Shown here piece after piece: positions 55,836 to 64,000 of a stretch of 64,000 nt of DNA. The notes under the pieces are model-generated. The model did no database searches. It saw nothing but the letters and a program-made list of their open reading frames with translations, and was not told the origin of the DNA. The stretch lies in NCBI RefSeq assembly GCF_000585995.1, contig NZ_CP007410.1, positions 4,181,430 through 4,245,429 on the forward strand, in the 5' to 3' direction. The position numbers were made by a program, and so were the translations under genes. The stretch's first letter is position 1. Every line of letters begins with the position of its first letter. The stretch is from Pseudomonas brassicacearum (GTDB taxonomy: Bacteria > Pseudomonadota > Gammaproteobacteria > Pseudomonadales > Pseudomonadaceae).

Positions 55836-56693
55836 ATGAACAAACGCCAGACACGCTCGTTCGCGCTGATATCGACGGCCATCGCCGCCATTGTGTTTCT
55901 TGGCATGACGGTTGATAGTCACCGGCAGTTTCCAAAATTGACCAACGCTCAACAGATCACGCCAGAAGTCACTCGCGGCAAGGATGTATGGCATGAATAC
56001 AATTGCATCAATTGCCATACGTTGTTTGGTGAAGGCGCGTATTACGCTCCGGACCTTACGAAAATCACCCAGCAGCGCGGCACCCCCTATCTCACCGCGT
56101 TCCTCAAAGACCCCTCAAAGTTTTATGACGAGCAACGTCATCGCCGGTTGATGCCGAACCTAAAACTCAACGACGAAGAAATCGCGGCGTTGATCGCCTT
56201 TATGGATTGGGTGAGCAAGGTCGACAATCAAGGCTGGCCGCCGCGGCCGATCCTGGTGACCGGCACGTCGATTCCCGGCATGGACCTCACCGTTGCGCAA
56301 CAGAATGTCGCCGGTGGCAACCAGCCACCCGCCGCACGCCCGGTGTCCGACAAGGAAGACCCGATCGCCCTGGGCGAGGCGCTGTTTCGAACCACGGCCA
56401 CACCGGTGTGCAGCGCTTGTCATTCGATTGCACCGGGAGTCAATCTCGCCGGACCGACACTGGCCGGGTTGGCTGCTCGGGCCAAACAGGTCATTGCCTC
56501 GCCTGACTACAAGGGCAAGGCCAAGGACGTCGAAGGCTTCATCCGCGAATCCATCGTCACGCCAAGCGCGTACCTGCATCCGGGCGACATGTATTCCGCC
56601 AATGGCATGTCTTTCATGCCGGACACCTTCGCCAAATCGCTAACGCCCGAACAGATCGATCAACTGGTCGCCTATCTGGCGTCGTTCCAGTAA
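55836..56693 (+). CDS. norC: Nitric oxide reductase cytochrome c subunit, with second haem domain
   Basis: 285 residues from ATG 55836, GGGAG six bases upstream. Residues 1-145 are ordinary NorC: a membrane anchor (ALISTAIAAIVFLGMTV), haem site CINCHT, the phrase GEGAYYAPDLT and RLMPNL. Normally the protein ends at about 146; here a linker (PAARPVSDKEDPIALGEAL) leads to a second class I cytochrome c domain with CSACH and a Met in MYSANGMSFMP. NorC takes electrons from c551 or azurin and feeds NorB. The extra haem domain might act as a tethered donor. Confidence 0.9.
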   Translation: MNKRQTRSFALISTAIAAIVFLGMTVDSHRQFPKLTNAQQITPEVTRGKDVWHEYNCINCHTLFGEGAYYAPDLTKITQQRGTPYLTAFLKDPSKFYDEQRHRRLMPNLKLNDEEIAALIAFMDWVSKVDNQGWPPRPILVTGTSIPGMDLTVAQQNVAGGNQPPAARPVSDKEDPIALGEALFRTTATPVCSACHSIAPGVNLAGPTLAGLAARAKQVIASPDYKGKAKDVEGFIRESIVTPSAYLHPGDMYSANGMSFMPDTFAKSLTPEQIDQLVAYLASFQ

Positions 56694-56708
56694 TCAAAGG
56701 GGATGACC

Positions 56709-58076
56709 ATGCGTTACAGATCTCAATCCGTCGCTTACTGGTACTTCGCCGTTGCCATGGCGCTATTCGGTCTGCAACTGGTATTCGGCTTGCTCTCGGC
56801 GGCCAAATACCTCGGACCGGATCCCCTGATGGACGTGTTGCCCTTTGATGTCACCAAGGCAATACACACCAATCTGTTGATCGTCTGGGTACTGACCGGG
56901 TTCATGGGGGCAACCTACTGGATGGTGCCGGACGAGTCCCGTGGCGAGTTGCACAGCACCAAACTGGCGTATATCCAGCTCGGGTTGTGGACGGCCATGG
57001 GGGTCACCGCCGTGCTGGGCTATCTGTTCGGTTATGGCACCGGGAACAAACTGCTCGAACAACCGCTGCCGCACAAGATCGTGATCGTGATCTGCATGCT
57101 GATGTTTCTCTACAACATCGGCATGACCATCAAGAAAGCCGGGCGTTTCACTGCCACCGAAGGCGTTCTTTTGTTGGGCCTGGCCAGTGCCGCCGTGCTT
57201 TATTTGCCTGCACTGCTGCATTATGAAAACTACGTGGTATCGATCTACTACCGCTGGTGGACGATTCACCTGTGGGTCGAAGGTGTCTGGGAAATGATCC
57301 AGGGCGGCTTTCTGGCCTATCTGCTGATCAGACTGTCCGGTGCTGATCGCGAGGTCATGGAGAAGTGGCTGTACGTGATTGTCGGCCTGGTGTTCATTGC
57401 CGGTATCCTTGGCACCGCCCACCATTATTACTGGATCGGCGTCCCCCATTACTGGCTTCCATTGGGCGGTTTCTTCAGTGCACTTGAGCCTATGGCGCTG
57501 GTCGGTATGGCGATCTACGCCTACAACGCCATGCGCCGCTCCGGCCTCTCTCATCCCAACAAACTGGCCTTGCACTGGACCATGGGCAGCGCCCTGTTCA
57601 CCATGTTTGGCGCTGGCCTCCTCGGTCTGGCTCATACCTTCCCCGACGTCAACAAATGGACCCATGGCACCCTGATTACCGCAATGCACGGCCATGCGGC
57701 CTTCTATGGGGCCTATGCCATGATAGTCCTGGCGATGATCACCTACGCACTTCCAGGCATGACCCGTCGTCCCGTGGAAGAAAGCAGTATCGGTTATTGG
57801 GCATTTTGGCTGCAGTTGGGAGGGATGTTCGGCATGACCCTGTCATTTGCCACTGCGGGCATTGCTCAGGTGTACCTGGAACGCATTCTCGGCATGGGCT
57901 ATCTGGATGTGCAGTTGAAGATTCAGGTGCATTTCCTGATGCTGGTGGCGACGGCGTCGATGTTCAGCCTGGGTGTCGGGCTGTTTATCTTCGATTTTTT
58001 CCGCCATGCGCCGCAATTCAATGTCGATGAAGCCGATCCGGTTCTGGTGCCTCGTGCGTCGGGCGCAGCGTTGTAA
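56709..58076 (+). CDS. norB: Nitric oxide reductase cytochrome b subunit
   Basis: 455 residues from ATG 56709 (AAAGGGG six bases upstream; an ATG at 56703 is too near). Twelve membrane helices of the haem-copper oxidase fold. WTIHLWVEGVWE holds one FeB His and the key Glu; TAHHYYWIG the two other His; MHGHAAFYGAY the haem ligands. Reduces 2 NO to N2O in the inner membrane with NorC. Ends TAATG, coupled to norQ. Confidence 0.95.
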   Translation: MRYRSQSVAYWYFAVAMALFGLQLVFGLLSAAKYLGPDPLMDVLPFDVTKAIHTNLLIVWVLTGFMGATYWMVPDESRGELHSTKLAYIQLGLWTAMGVTAVLGYLFGYGTGNKLLEQPLPHKIVIVICMLMFLYNIGMTIKKAGRFTATEGVLLLGLASAAVLYLPALLHYENYVVSIYYRWWTIHLWVEGVWEMIQGGFLAYLLIRLSGADREVMEKWLYVIVGLVFIAGILGTAHHYYWIGVPHYWLPLGGFFSALEPMALVGMAIYAYNAMRRSGLSHPNKLALHWTMGSALFTMFGAGLLGLAHTFPDVNKWTHGTLITAMHGHAAFYGAYAMIVLAMITYALPGMTRRPVEESSIGYWAFWLQLGGMFGMTLSFATAGIAQVYLERILGMGYLDVQLKIQVHFLMLVATASMFSLGVGLFIFDFFRHAPQFNVDEADPVLVPRASGAAL

Positions 58077-58906
58077 TGGATCGTTCGCGAATGCAGCAGA
58101 ACCTGTCGGCCGCAGAATCCGCGCCGCAGCAAGCTGAACCCTATTACCAGTCCAGCGGCGACGAGGTGGCGATCTTCGATCAATGCCATGCACAGCAGCT
58201 GGCTGTCATGCTCAAAGGACCCACCGGGTGTGGCAAGACCCGTTTTGTCGAACACATGGCCTGGCGTCTCAAGCGCCCGCTGATCACTATTTCCTGCCAT
58301 GACGACTTGAGTGCCAGCGACCTGGTCGGGCGCTTCCTGATCGGTCACCAAGGTACCCACTGGACGGAAGGCCCGCTGACCCGGGCGGTGCGCGAAGGCG
58401 CTATCTGTTACCTGGATGAGGTGGTCGAAGCGCGGCAAGACACCATTGTCGTCCTGCACCCGCTGACCGACCACCGACGCATTCTGCCCCTGGACAAAAT
58501 CGGCGAAATCGTTGAAGCCTCGCCACACTTTCAATTGGTGGTGTCCTACAACCCCGGCTACCAACGAATACTCAAGGATTTGAAGCCGAGCACTCGACAG
58601 CGCTTTGTGGCGCTGGATTTCGATTTCCCGCCGGCCGAGCGCGAAATCGCCATTGTCATCCATGAAGGTGGAACCGACTACGCCATCGCCCACGCGCTGG
58701 TCACCCTCGCCCAGCGAATACGCGCCCTGCAGGACCGGGGCCTGGCGGAAGTCCCCAGTACCCGTCTGTTGATTGCCACTGCGCGACTGATTACCAGCGG
58801 CATTGCTGCGCCCATCGCCTGTCGGGTCGCGTTGATCTCGCCGCTGTCCGACGACGCGGTACTGGTCGCTGCCATGCGCGACCTTGTCGACCTGACATTT
58901 ATCTAA
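58076..58906 (+). CDS. norQ: NorQ/NirQ MoxR-type AAA ATPase
   Basis: 276 residues. Walker A LKGPTGCGKTRFVEHMA, Walker B AICYLDEVVEA and FQLVVSYNPGYQRI for sensor 1. With the VWA protein NorD it loads the FeB iron or activates NorCB. Overlaps norB by one base and is followed at once by norD. Confidence 0.93.
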   Translation: MDRSRMQQNLSAAESAPQQAEPYYQSSGDEVAIFDQCHAQQLAVMLKGPTGCGKTRFVEHMAWRLKRPLITISCHDDLSASDLVGRFLIGHQGTHWTEGPLTRAVREGAICYLDEVVEARQDTIVVLHPLTDHRRILPLDKIGEIVEASPHFQLVVSYNPGYQRILKDLKPSTRQRFVALDFDFPPAEREIAIVIHEGGTDYAIAHALVTLAQRIRALQDRGLAEVPSTRLLIATARLITSGIAAPIACRVALISPLSDDAVLVAAMRDLVDLTFI

Positions 58907-60928
58907 ATGGCCGAAGCCGAGGACCTCATTACCGATGTTGCACGTCACGCGACGGTGTATGCACAGGCATTGTGGCGTCGTCACCGCCCCCCCTCGGAAA
59001 CTGAAAAAATCGTCACCCTCGGGGATGTCGCACAACACCTCGACTTGCTGATCAAGGCAGTGTTCAACACCCACTATTCGCTGCGCGTCGCGCAACCGCC
59101 CTCGCCCCCTACGCTGTTGAAGAAACTTTTTGTGCGTCACGAAAAGCCGTGTCAGCAAAGCGCCGTCCCAGCGACCGATGGCGTGACTATATGGCTACCG
59201 CAGGATTTGGGAAGCAGCGAGAATCCGCCCACCCTGAAGCGTTATAGAGCCCTGGCCTTGCAACAAGCGATGCGCGCCCAACGAGGCAGTGCAAACGCCC
59301 TGTCAGCCCTCGACAACCCGATGCAGCGCAGCGTCTATCTACTTCTCGAAGCTTGGGCGGCTGATGCGGATTTGATACGCCTGTTGCCGGGATTGGCGCC
59401 CTCGATCCATGACTTGCGCCAGCATGCCCTGGCGACCCGCCCGCCGCTTCACACCTTTCCCAGCCAGCGACAACCCCTGGAAAACTTCCTGCGTTTACTG
59501 CTGAACAATGAATGCGGCGCGCCTCTGGAAGAGTTGGCGACCCCCACCCACACCGCCGATTCGCTGCAACTGTCGGAAGCACTCGCGCAACGTCTCCTCC
59601 TCTGCGAAGAATCTCACGGGCTCGGCCCAGACAGGCTTCTCCTTGATGCCTGGACCGGCGACCTGCGCGAACCGTCGGCGGGTCAGGAAGTCTCGCCCCC
59701 GCCCGGTGAAGTCGACACCGACGATGCCCTGCCACGCAGTGCCCGCCTCACACGTCAGCCCACTGCGCGCGAGGCCTGTGCCGATGAGGACGACGATCAG
59801 GAACAAGGCCTATGGATGGTGCAACCCGCCGAACCGCTGGAAAAAGCCGAAGACCCCATGGGCATGCAGCGCCCGACCGACCGGGATACCGATACCCCTG
59901 CGGCTGATTTCGCTGAGTCTTTGTCCGAACTCAACGAAGCCCGGCTGGTGGTGACGGCAGGTCGCCCGAAAGAAGTGCTGCTGTCCCTCGACCCGCCACG
60001 GACCCGATTTCAGCACCGTGCACGGGACCTCGCAACCCACGCGATCAGCTATCCCGAATGGGATTATCACCACCAGGTGTACCGTGATCCGGGGGCGACC
60101 CTGCAACTGTGTCCTGTTCGGGAAGGCCCGCAGCAATGGGTCAAGCGAACCCTTGATGCTCATCGTCCGGTGCTGGATGCCATCCGTCGGCAATTCGAAA
60201 GTCTGCGGGCCCAACGCGTCAGGCTACGCAAACAATGGGACGGAGACGAAATCGATCTGGAAGCGTATATCGACGCTTGCGCCGAGGCCCGAGCTGGCCT
60301 GAGCATGCCGCAGGCGCTGTATCAGACCCAGCGTCGTGGCCGTCGCGACATGGCGATCATGTTGCTGATCGACGTCAGCGGCTCCACCGACAGCTGGCTG
60401 TCCTGCCATCGTCGGGTCATTGATGTCGAGCGCGAAGCGTTGCTGCTGGTCTGCCTGGCGCTAGAGAGCCTGGGCGAGCCTTATAGTGTGATGGCGTTTT
60501 CCGGCGAAGGGCCGCAGCGGGTCACGATCCGAACTCTGAAAACCTTCGATGAGCGTTACAGCCTTGAAGTCGGTCGGCGCATAGCGGCTCTCGAACCGGA
60601 ACGCTACACCCGGGCCGGCGCCGCCCTGCGCCACGCCAGCACGTTGCTGATGCGCGAAGCTGCCACGCACCGTCTCTTATTGCTGATCTCCGATGGCAAA
60701 CCCAACGATGTTGACCAGTATGAAGGCCGCTACGGCGTCGAAGACATGCGTCAGGCCGTAACCGAAGCCAAGCTCCAAGGCATCTATCCCTTCTGTTTGA
60801 CTATCGATCGCCAGGCGGCGAACTACCTGCCAGCGGTATTCGGCTCGCGGCAATATGCCTTACTGCACAGACCCGAGTTGCTACCCAGTGTGCTGCTGGA
60901 CTGGATCAAACGACTGGTATCAGCGTGA
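58907..60928 (+). CDS. norD: NorD VWA-domain protein
   Basis: 673 residues. The N-terminal 440 residues are helical and partly low-complexity acidic; the C-terminal 200 form a von Willebrand factor A domain with the MIDAS motif MLLIDVSGSTDS and later TRAGAALRH and LLLISDGKPNDVD. Partner of NorQ in maturing NorCB. Last gene of norCBQD; an inverted partial copy of its 3' end lies at 61789-62155. Confidence 0.93.
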   Translation: MAEAEDLITDVARHATVYAQALWRRHRPPSETEKIVTLGDVAQHLDLLIKAVFNTHYSLRVAQPPSPPTLLKKLFVRHEKPCQQSAVPATDGVTIWLPQDLGSSENPPTLKRYRALALQQAMRAQRGSANALSALDNPMQRSVYLLLEAWAADADLIRLLPGLAPSIHDLRQHALATRPPLHTFPSQRQPLENFLRLLLNNECGAPLEELATPTHTADSLQLSEALAQRLLLCEESHGLGPDRLLLDAWTGDLREPSAGQEVSPPPGEVDTDDALPRSARLTRQPTAREACADEDDDQEQGLWMVQPAEPLEKAEDPMGMQRPTDRDTDTPAADFAESLSELNEARLVVTAGRPKEVLLSLDPPRTRFQHRARDLATHAISYPEWDYHHQVYRDPGATLQLCPVREGPQQWVKRTLDAHRPVLDAIRRQFESLRAQRVRLRKQWDGDEIDLEAYIDACAEARAGLSMPQALYQTQRRGRRDMAIMLLIDVSGSTDSWLSCHRRVIDVEREALLLVCLALESLGEPYSVMAFSGEGPQRVTIRTLKTFDERYSLEVGRRIAALEPERYTRAGAALRHASTLLMREAATHRLLLLISDGKPNDVDQYEGRYGVEDMRQAVTEAKLQGIYPFCLTIDRQAANYLPAVFGSRQYALLHRPELLPSVLLDWIKRLVSA

Positions 60929-61394
60929 ACGAGAGACGCCCGCCAAGGTTTTTTCATGGCAGGCGGTTTTCGGCTCATGACTGAAGTTTCCCGTCAGTGG
61001 GGAGATGACTTCATGACTGCGCCTTTTCCTGAATCCATTGGTTCCTCCTGAAGATAGGTCAGAAGGTGTAAACCTTATTCAGGACGAGGCACTGCGATGA
61101 CGCGCACAGTAACTTCTAAACCTAAATCTTTGAATGCAGAGCAAGCTGTGTCGCGCAGGCCAGGCCGCGCAGTGCCTCGATGGCGCCTTTGGCATCAGCC
61201 AATACACCGAGGCCGGGTGCTCAATAACCGGGAGCAGGCCTCCACGACGCTGGATCCGACAGAAATCCAGAGCCAGATCAAAGGTTGCACGCATCAAGCC
61301 ACAAGCCTTTACACCCACCAATGCCGTTGTCGAACTGAAGCAGGCCTCGATCATTGGCGAATAGTCTCTTGCATACCGAATGGAGGATGGTTGT
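60929..61394. other. Gap after norD
   Basis: About 470 bases with no supported gene. Frames at 61079-61354 (minus) and 61097-61444 (plus) overlap and neither looks like a known protein. An imperfect GC-rich stem near 60945-60975 may end the nor transcript. Confidence 0.35.
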
Positions 61395-61751
61395 TCATAT
61401 TTCCGACAGCTTTCGAAATCTCACTGCACGGTCGACGCTGTTGACCATTTGGGATGCAGCATGAATCGTCAAAGGGTGCTGGGTAAAACCCGGTCTAGGC
61501 CGAATGTAGCCAGCCATTTCACGCGCGACCGTAAGCTGTTGATCCGTCCCTTGGGCGAGCAACGCGATAACCAGATTTTCCAGTGCAATCACACGAACAC
61601 GAAGGTGAACCAACTCGGTATTTGATAATTCAGGAAACTCATTAATGCCTTGGGTGGGAAAAGCTTTTGATGTGTCTTCAGCGTCCCATCTCGAAAGCGT
61701 CATCTGAAGTTGTTGTGCAACAACCGACGATGGGGTCTTGTCTTTAGGCAT
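61395..61751 (-). CDS. Small hypothetical protein
   Basis: 118 residues from ATG 61751 (GGAGAG upstream). MPKDKTPSSVVAQQLQMTLSRWD, then FPELSNTELVHLRVRVIALENLVIALLAQG and a C-terminal IRPRPGFTQHPLTIHAASQMVNSVDRAVRFRKL. No named family known to me; a truncated homologue lies at 54277-54528, on the other side of the nor operon. Confidence 0.6.
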   Translation of the reverse strand: MPKDKTPSSVVAQQLQMTLSRWDAEDTSKAFPTQGINEFPELSNTELVHLRVRVIALENLVIALLAQGTDQQLTVAREMAGYIRPRPGFTQHPLTIHAASQMVNSVDRAVRFRKLSEI

Positions 61752-61788
61752 AAGAGGACTCTCCAAAGAGAAGGCGAATTGTGGAGGT

Positions 61789-62155
61789 TCAAGCCATCAC
61801 CAGCCTTTTGATCCCCTTCACGCCGGGCAACAACTCGGGTCTGGGCAACAAGGCGGATTGACGCGCGCCAAATACCGCAGGCAGATAGTTTGCTGCCTGC
61901 CGGTGGATGGTCAAACAGAAGGAATAGATGCCTTGTAAATCAGCTTCGGTGACTGCCTGGCGCATGTCTTCTACACCATAACGACCATTATGCTGATCGA
62001 TATCATTAGGTTTGCCATCGGAAATCAACAATAGCAGACTATGACTGCTCACTTCGCGCATCGTAAGGTGCTGGCGTGGCTTATGGCGAACCCTGCCCCG
62101 GTGTAGCGTTCCGGTTCGAGTGCGGCAATGCGCAGTCCGACATCGTTGCCAGCCG
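61789..62155 (-). pseudogene. Inverted partial copy of the norD 3' end
   Basis: Minus-strand codons give GLRIAALEPERYTGAGF and, further on, LLLLISDGKPNDIDQHNGRYG, EDMRQAVTEADLQGIYSFCLTI and RQAANYLPAVFGARQSALL, a near copy of NorD residues of about 560-673 with substitutions and at least one frame change. The catalytic MIDAS region is missing. Joined to a DUF421 fragment at about 62150. Confidence 0.85.
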
Positions 62156-62463
62156 CGAATGCTTGAGGCGCTCAGCGAGTACTCTGCCGTCTTCGACCAC
62201 GATCGTCGGCCCGCCATCGAGCACACGGAAAAACCAGCGTGAGCGCTGTTTGACCAATGAGAAACCAATGTCAATGGCGTCAACGTGACAATGACCAAAA
62301 CGGCGTTGGTCAACGAAAAATCATCGCCCAGCAACACCTGCTGAGCGGCCTCGCGGATCACCATCAATAACACTAGGTCGAAGGTAGTGAGTTGCGCCGG
62401 GGAGCGCCTGCCGACGATCTGAACAGAATCATCAACATCAGGTAAATGGTGTGGGACGGTCAA
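62156..62463 (-). pseudogene. DUF421 (YetF-like) gene fragment
   Basis: QLTTFDLVLLMVIREAAQQVLLGDDFSLTNAVLVIVTL continues, after a frame break, as GFSLVKQRSRWFFRVLDGGPTIVVEDGRVLAERLKHSRL. These are helix 3 and the start of the cytosolic domain of DUF421 membrane proteins. N-terminus and C-terminus are lost. Confidence 0.75.
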
Positions 62464-62470
62464 GAGCCCA

Positions 62471-62572
62471 CGCCATATCGAGTTCTATCGTGTGGCAAAC
62501 GACGACGTGATCGAAGTCGTCCGACTCCTGCATGACGCCCTAGAAGTGCAACTGCACCTGACCAACGACTGA
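62471..62572 (+). pseudogene. C-terminal fragment of a ParE/RelE-type toxin
   Basis: RHIEFYRVANDDVIEVVRLLHDALEVQLHLTND and a stop match the final strand-helix part of ParE toxins (typically GRHxIFYR...VVRVLH). No N-terminus or antitoxin is present. Confidence 0.6.
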
Positions 62573-62860
62573 ACACCGACCTGGCTCAAGGGGTTAACTG
62601 GCCATGAACAGCGAAAGTCAGCCCCCTCTACATCTGAACCTGAGCGCCTAGCTGTCAGTCGACGGAGCAGTCAATTGAAGCGGGAGGTTCTGGGTCCGAC
62701 CGGATGTTTGAGGCCCGCAACCAGAAACAAAATGCTCAACTTGCATACCACTTTCAATGCTGAGCAACCGCTTTTTAGGCATTTTTCATGACCAGGAGCC
62801 TAGCGATCAGCACCCTGGCCACATCATACAGAACGGGAGCATCCCAAGACCAATTTCAGG
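62573..62860. other. Spacer before the chemoreceptor fragment
   Basis: About 290 bases without a sound gene; the chemoreceptor frame is open from about 62775 but starts in sequence unlike a receptor N-terminus. Confidence 0.4.
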
Positions 62861-62864
62861 AAAG

Positions 62865-64000
62865 GTACTAAGCGAAATACGAGGCTGCTTGATCGCCTAC
62901 ACTCATGCACTTCAACGCAGTGTGGAAAAGCCAGAGTTGGCGCGAAGCCTTTCCTCACTCAATCAGTTCATCGAGATGAAAGAGCGAGCCGGCCGGGAGC
63001 GCGCGACATTGGGGGTGGTGTTCAACCAGAACCGTGTAGATTCAGAACTGCTCTCAACCTTCAGCCGAAACCTCGGCGAATTTTCAGCTTATGCTGAGGG
63101 CTTTCGCGGCAGTGCCGATGAGGCCTACGTCCGTCAACTGGACGATAAGATGGCGGCAGCCGACGCTATGGAAGTGGCTAGGCTTCAGCGACTGATTTTC
63201 GAAACGCCTATGGGCCACTCGCTCGACGTCCCAGCCGAGTCTTGGTTTAAGCTATCGACAGCCAGAATAGACCAGATGAGTGACGTCGAAAATGCGCTCA
63301 GCCTGCACATATGCAAGTTGGCCAATCAGGCGCACGACCACGCATATTTCGTGTTATGGGTTGTCCTAGGCTCGGTAGGCGGTGCAGTGGCGGCAGTGAC
63401 CCTGCTGTCGTACTGCATCATCCGTAACATTAGGGCAGCAGTAGGCGAAGTCAATAACGTGCTGATCGCTCTTTCCGAAAGAGAACTCACCAGCCGCGCC
63501 ACTTATGAGGGGCGGGATGAGTTCGGCACAATTGCCAACAACCTAAATCGCACGGCCACCGAGCTCAGTCAAATTATTCAAGAAATTGGAACCGCGACCG
63601 CGCAAGTGGCCACTGCAGCAGAAGAGTCTTCGGCTGTCACATTTCAGACCAGCCAGAGCCTTGAACGCCAACGCCAGGGAACGGAACTGGTGGTCACGGC
63701 CATCAATGAGATGAGCGCTACGGTTCGTGATGTTGCGCAGAGCACCGGCGATGCGGCAGCCCTGTCACAACAGGTGAGCCAAAGCACCGAAAAAGGCAGA
63801 AAAGAAATCGAGGCGACCGTCCGTGTCATCCAAGACCTGTCCGAGCAAGCGGATCAAACCGCCGCCATCGTTGTCGAGCTGAAAAATGAAAGTGATTCGA
63901 TTTCCACTGTGCTAGACGTTATCCGTGGCATCGCCGAACAGACTAACCTGCTGACTCTGAACGCAGCCATCGAAGCTGCGCGGGCCGGCGACCATGGACG
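62865..64000 (+). pseudogene. NIT-domain methyl-accepting chemotaxis protein, N-terminus missing, runs off window
   Basis: From 62865 the open frame reads VLSEIRGCLIAYTHALQRSV, EMKERAGRERATLGVVF (the conserved K/M-E-x-AG-x-ERA of NIT nitrate/nitrite sensors), a helix FVLWVVLGSVGGAVAAVTLL, a HAMP-like region and the start of the signalling helices with IRGIAEQTNLLTLNAAIEAARAG. The first membrane helix and first half of the NIT domain are absent and no good start codon exists, so it is probably dead, though an internal ATG at 62973 could start a shortened protein. Confidence 0.7.

Noticed and set aside
57923..59158. 411-codon leftward open frame
   Set aside because: Antisense to norB, norQ and norD, all strongly supported.
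61079..61354. 91-codon leftward frame after norD
   Set aside because: Overlaps an equally open opposite frame and matches no family; not called.
1..64000. CRISPR arrays, rRNA or complete tRNA genes, intact insertion sequences
   Set aside because: No regularly spaced repeats, rRNA segments, cloverleaf-capable sequence or IS ends with a transposase other than the phage one were seen; only a tRNA-Gly relic.

Overview
The window is a Pseudomonas chromosome segment. This follows from the clade I nos operon, the c551, NorVWR and NorCBQD proteins, the DUF6124 protein and the overall codon style, which fit the P. fluorescens group. It splits at about 38.0 kb into a transposable prophage on the left and a nitric/nitrous oxide respiration region on the right.

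Prophage (1 to about 37,988; its left end lies outside the window). Early genes run rightward: XRE repressor (divergent), small HTH protein, winged-helix regulator, DDE transposase, AAA ATPase target selector and a Mor-type activator. Late genes run leftward: lysis, Mu gp25-gp29 homologues, gpF, gpG, protease/scaffold, lambda-type D and E capsid proteins, gp36, gp37, small tail protein, sheath, tube, tail chaperone with a frameshift extension, tape measure and gpU. Early and late arms reading apart, plus a Tn552-type transposase with an ExeA-like ATPase, resemble BcepMu more than Mu itself. The right end lies against a wrecked ridA-family gene.

The late operon is broken by three blocks of non-phage genes. 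Island A (3.9-10.2 kb, between tube and tail chaperone) holds a SMEK-domain gene, an unknown gene and a SLATT two-helix membrane gene in a likely operon, plus a lamin-tail-like gene, a membrane-anchored gene, a DUF6124 gene and a decayed second copy of the tail tube 3' end. Island B (15.9-22.8 kb, between gpG and protease) holds two convergent pairs: an HNH protein facing a restriction-endonuclease fusion, and a DUF4209 protein facing an ApeA-like HEPN protein. Island C (29.2-30.7 kb) holds a lipoprotein with an alanine-rich coiled coil. These look like anti-phage or host-benefit cargo carried by the prophage.

Denitrification region (38-61 kb). After a scarred stretch with a tRNA-Gly 3' relic come norW-norV and divergent norR with a sigma-54 promoter and three NorR-type sites, then nirM-like cytochrome c551, nosRZDFYL (leftward), a glycine-zipper protein and norCBQD (rightward). 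NorC is unusually long and carries a second c-type haem motif. No nitrite reductase gene is visible here. Together the genes reduce NO by two routes (cytosolic NorVW, membrane NorCB) and N2O to N2 (NosZ).

The right edge (61-64 kb) is a junk zone: a small ORF with a truncated paralogue at 54.3 kb, an inverted partial copy of norD fused to a broken DUF421 gene, a ParE-type toxin tail, and a chemoreceptor lacking its N-terminus that runs off the window.
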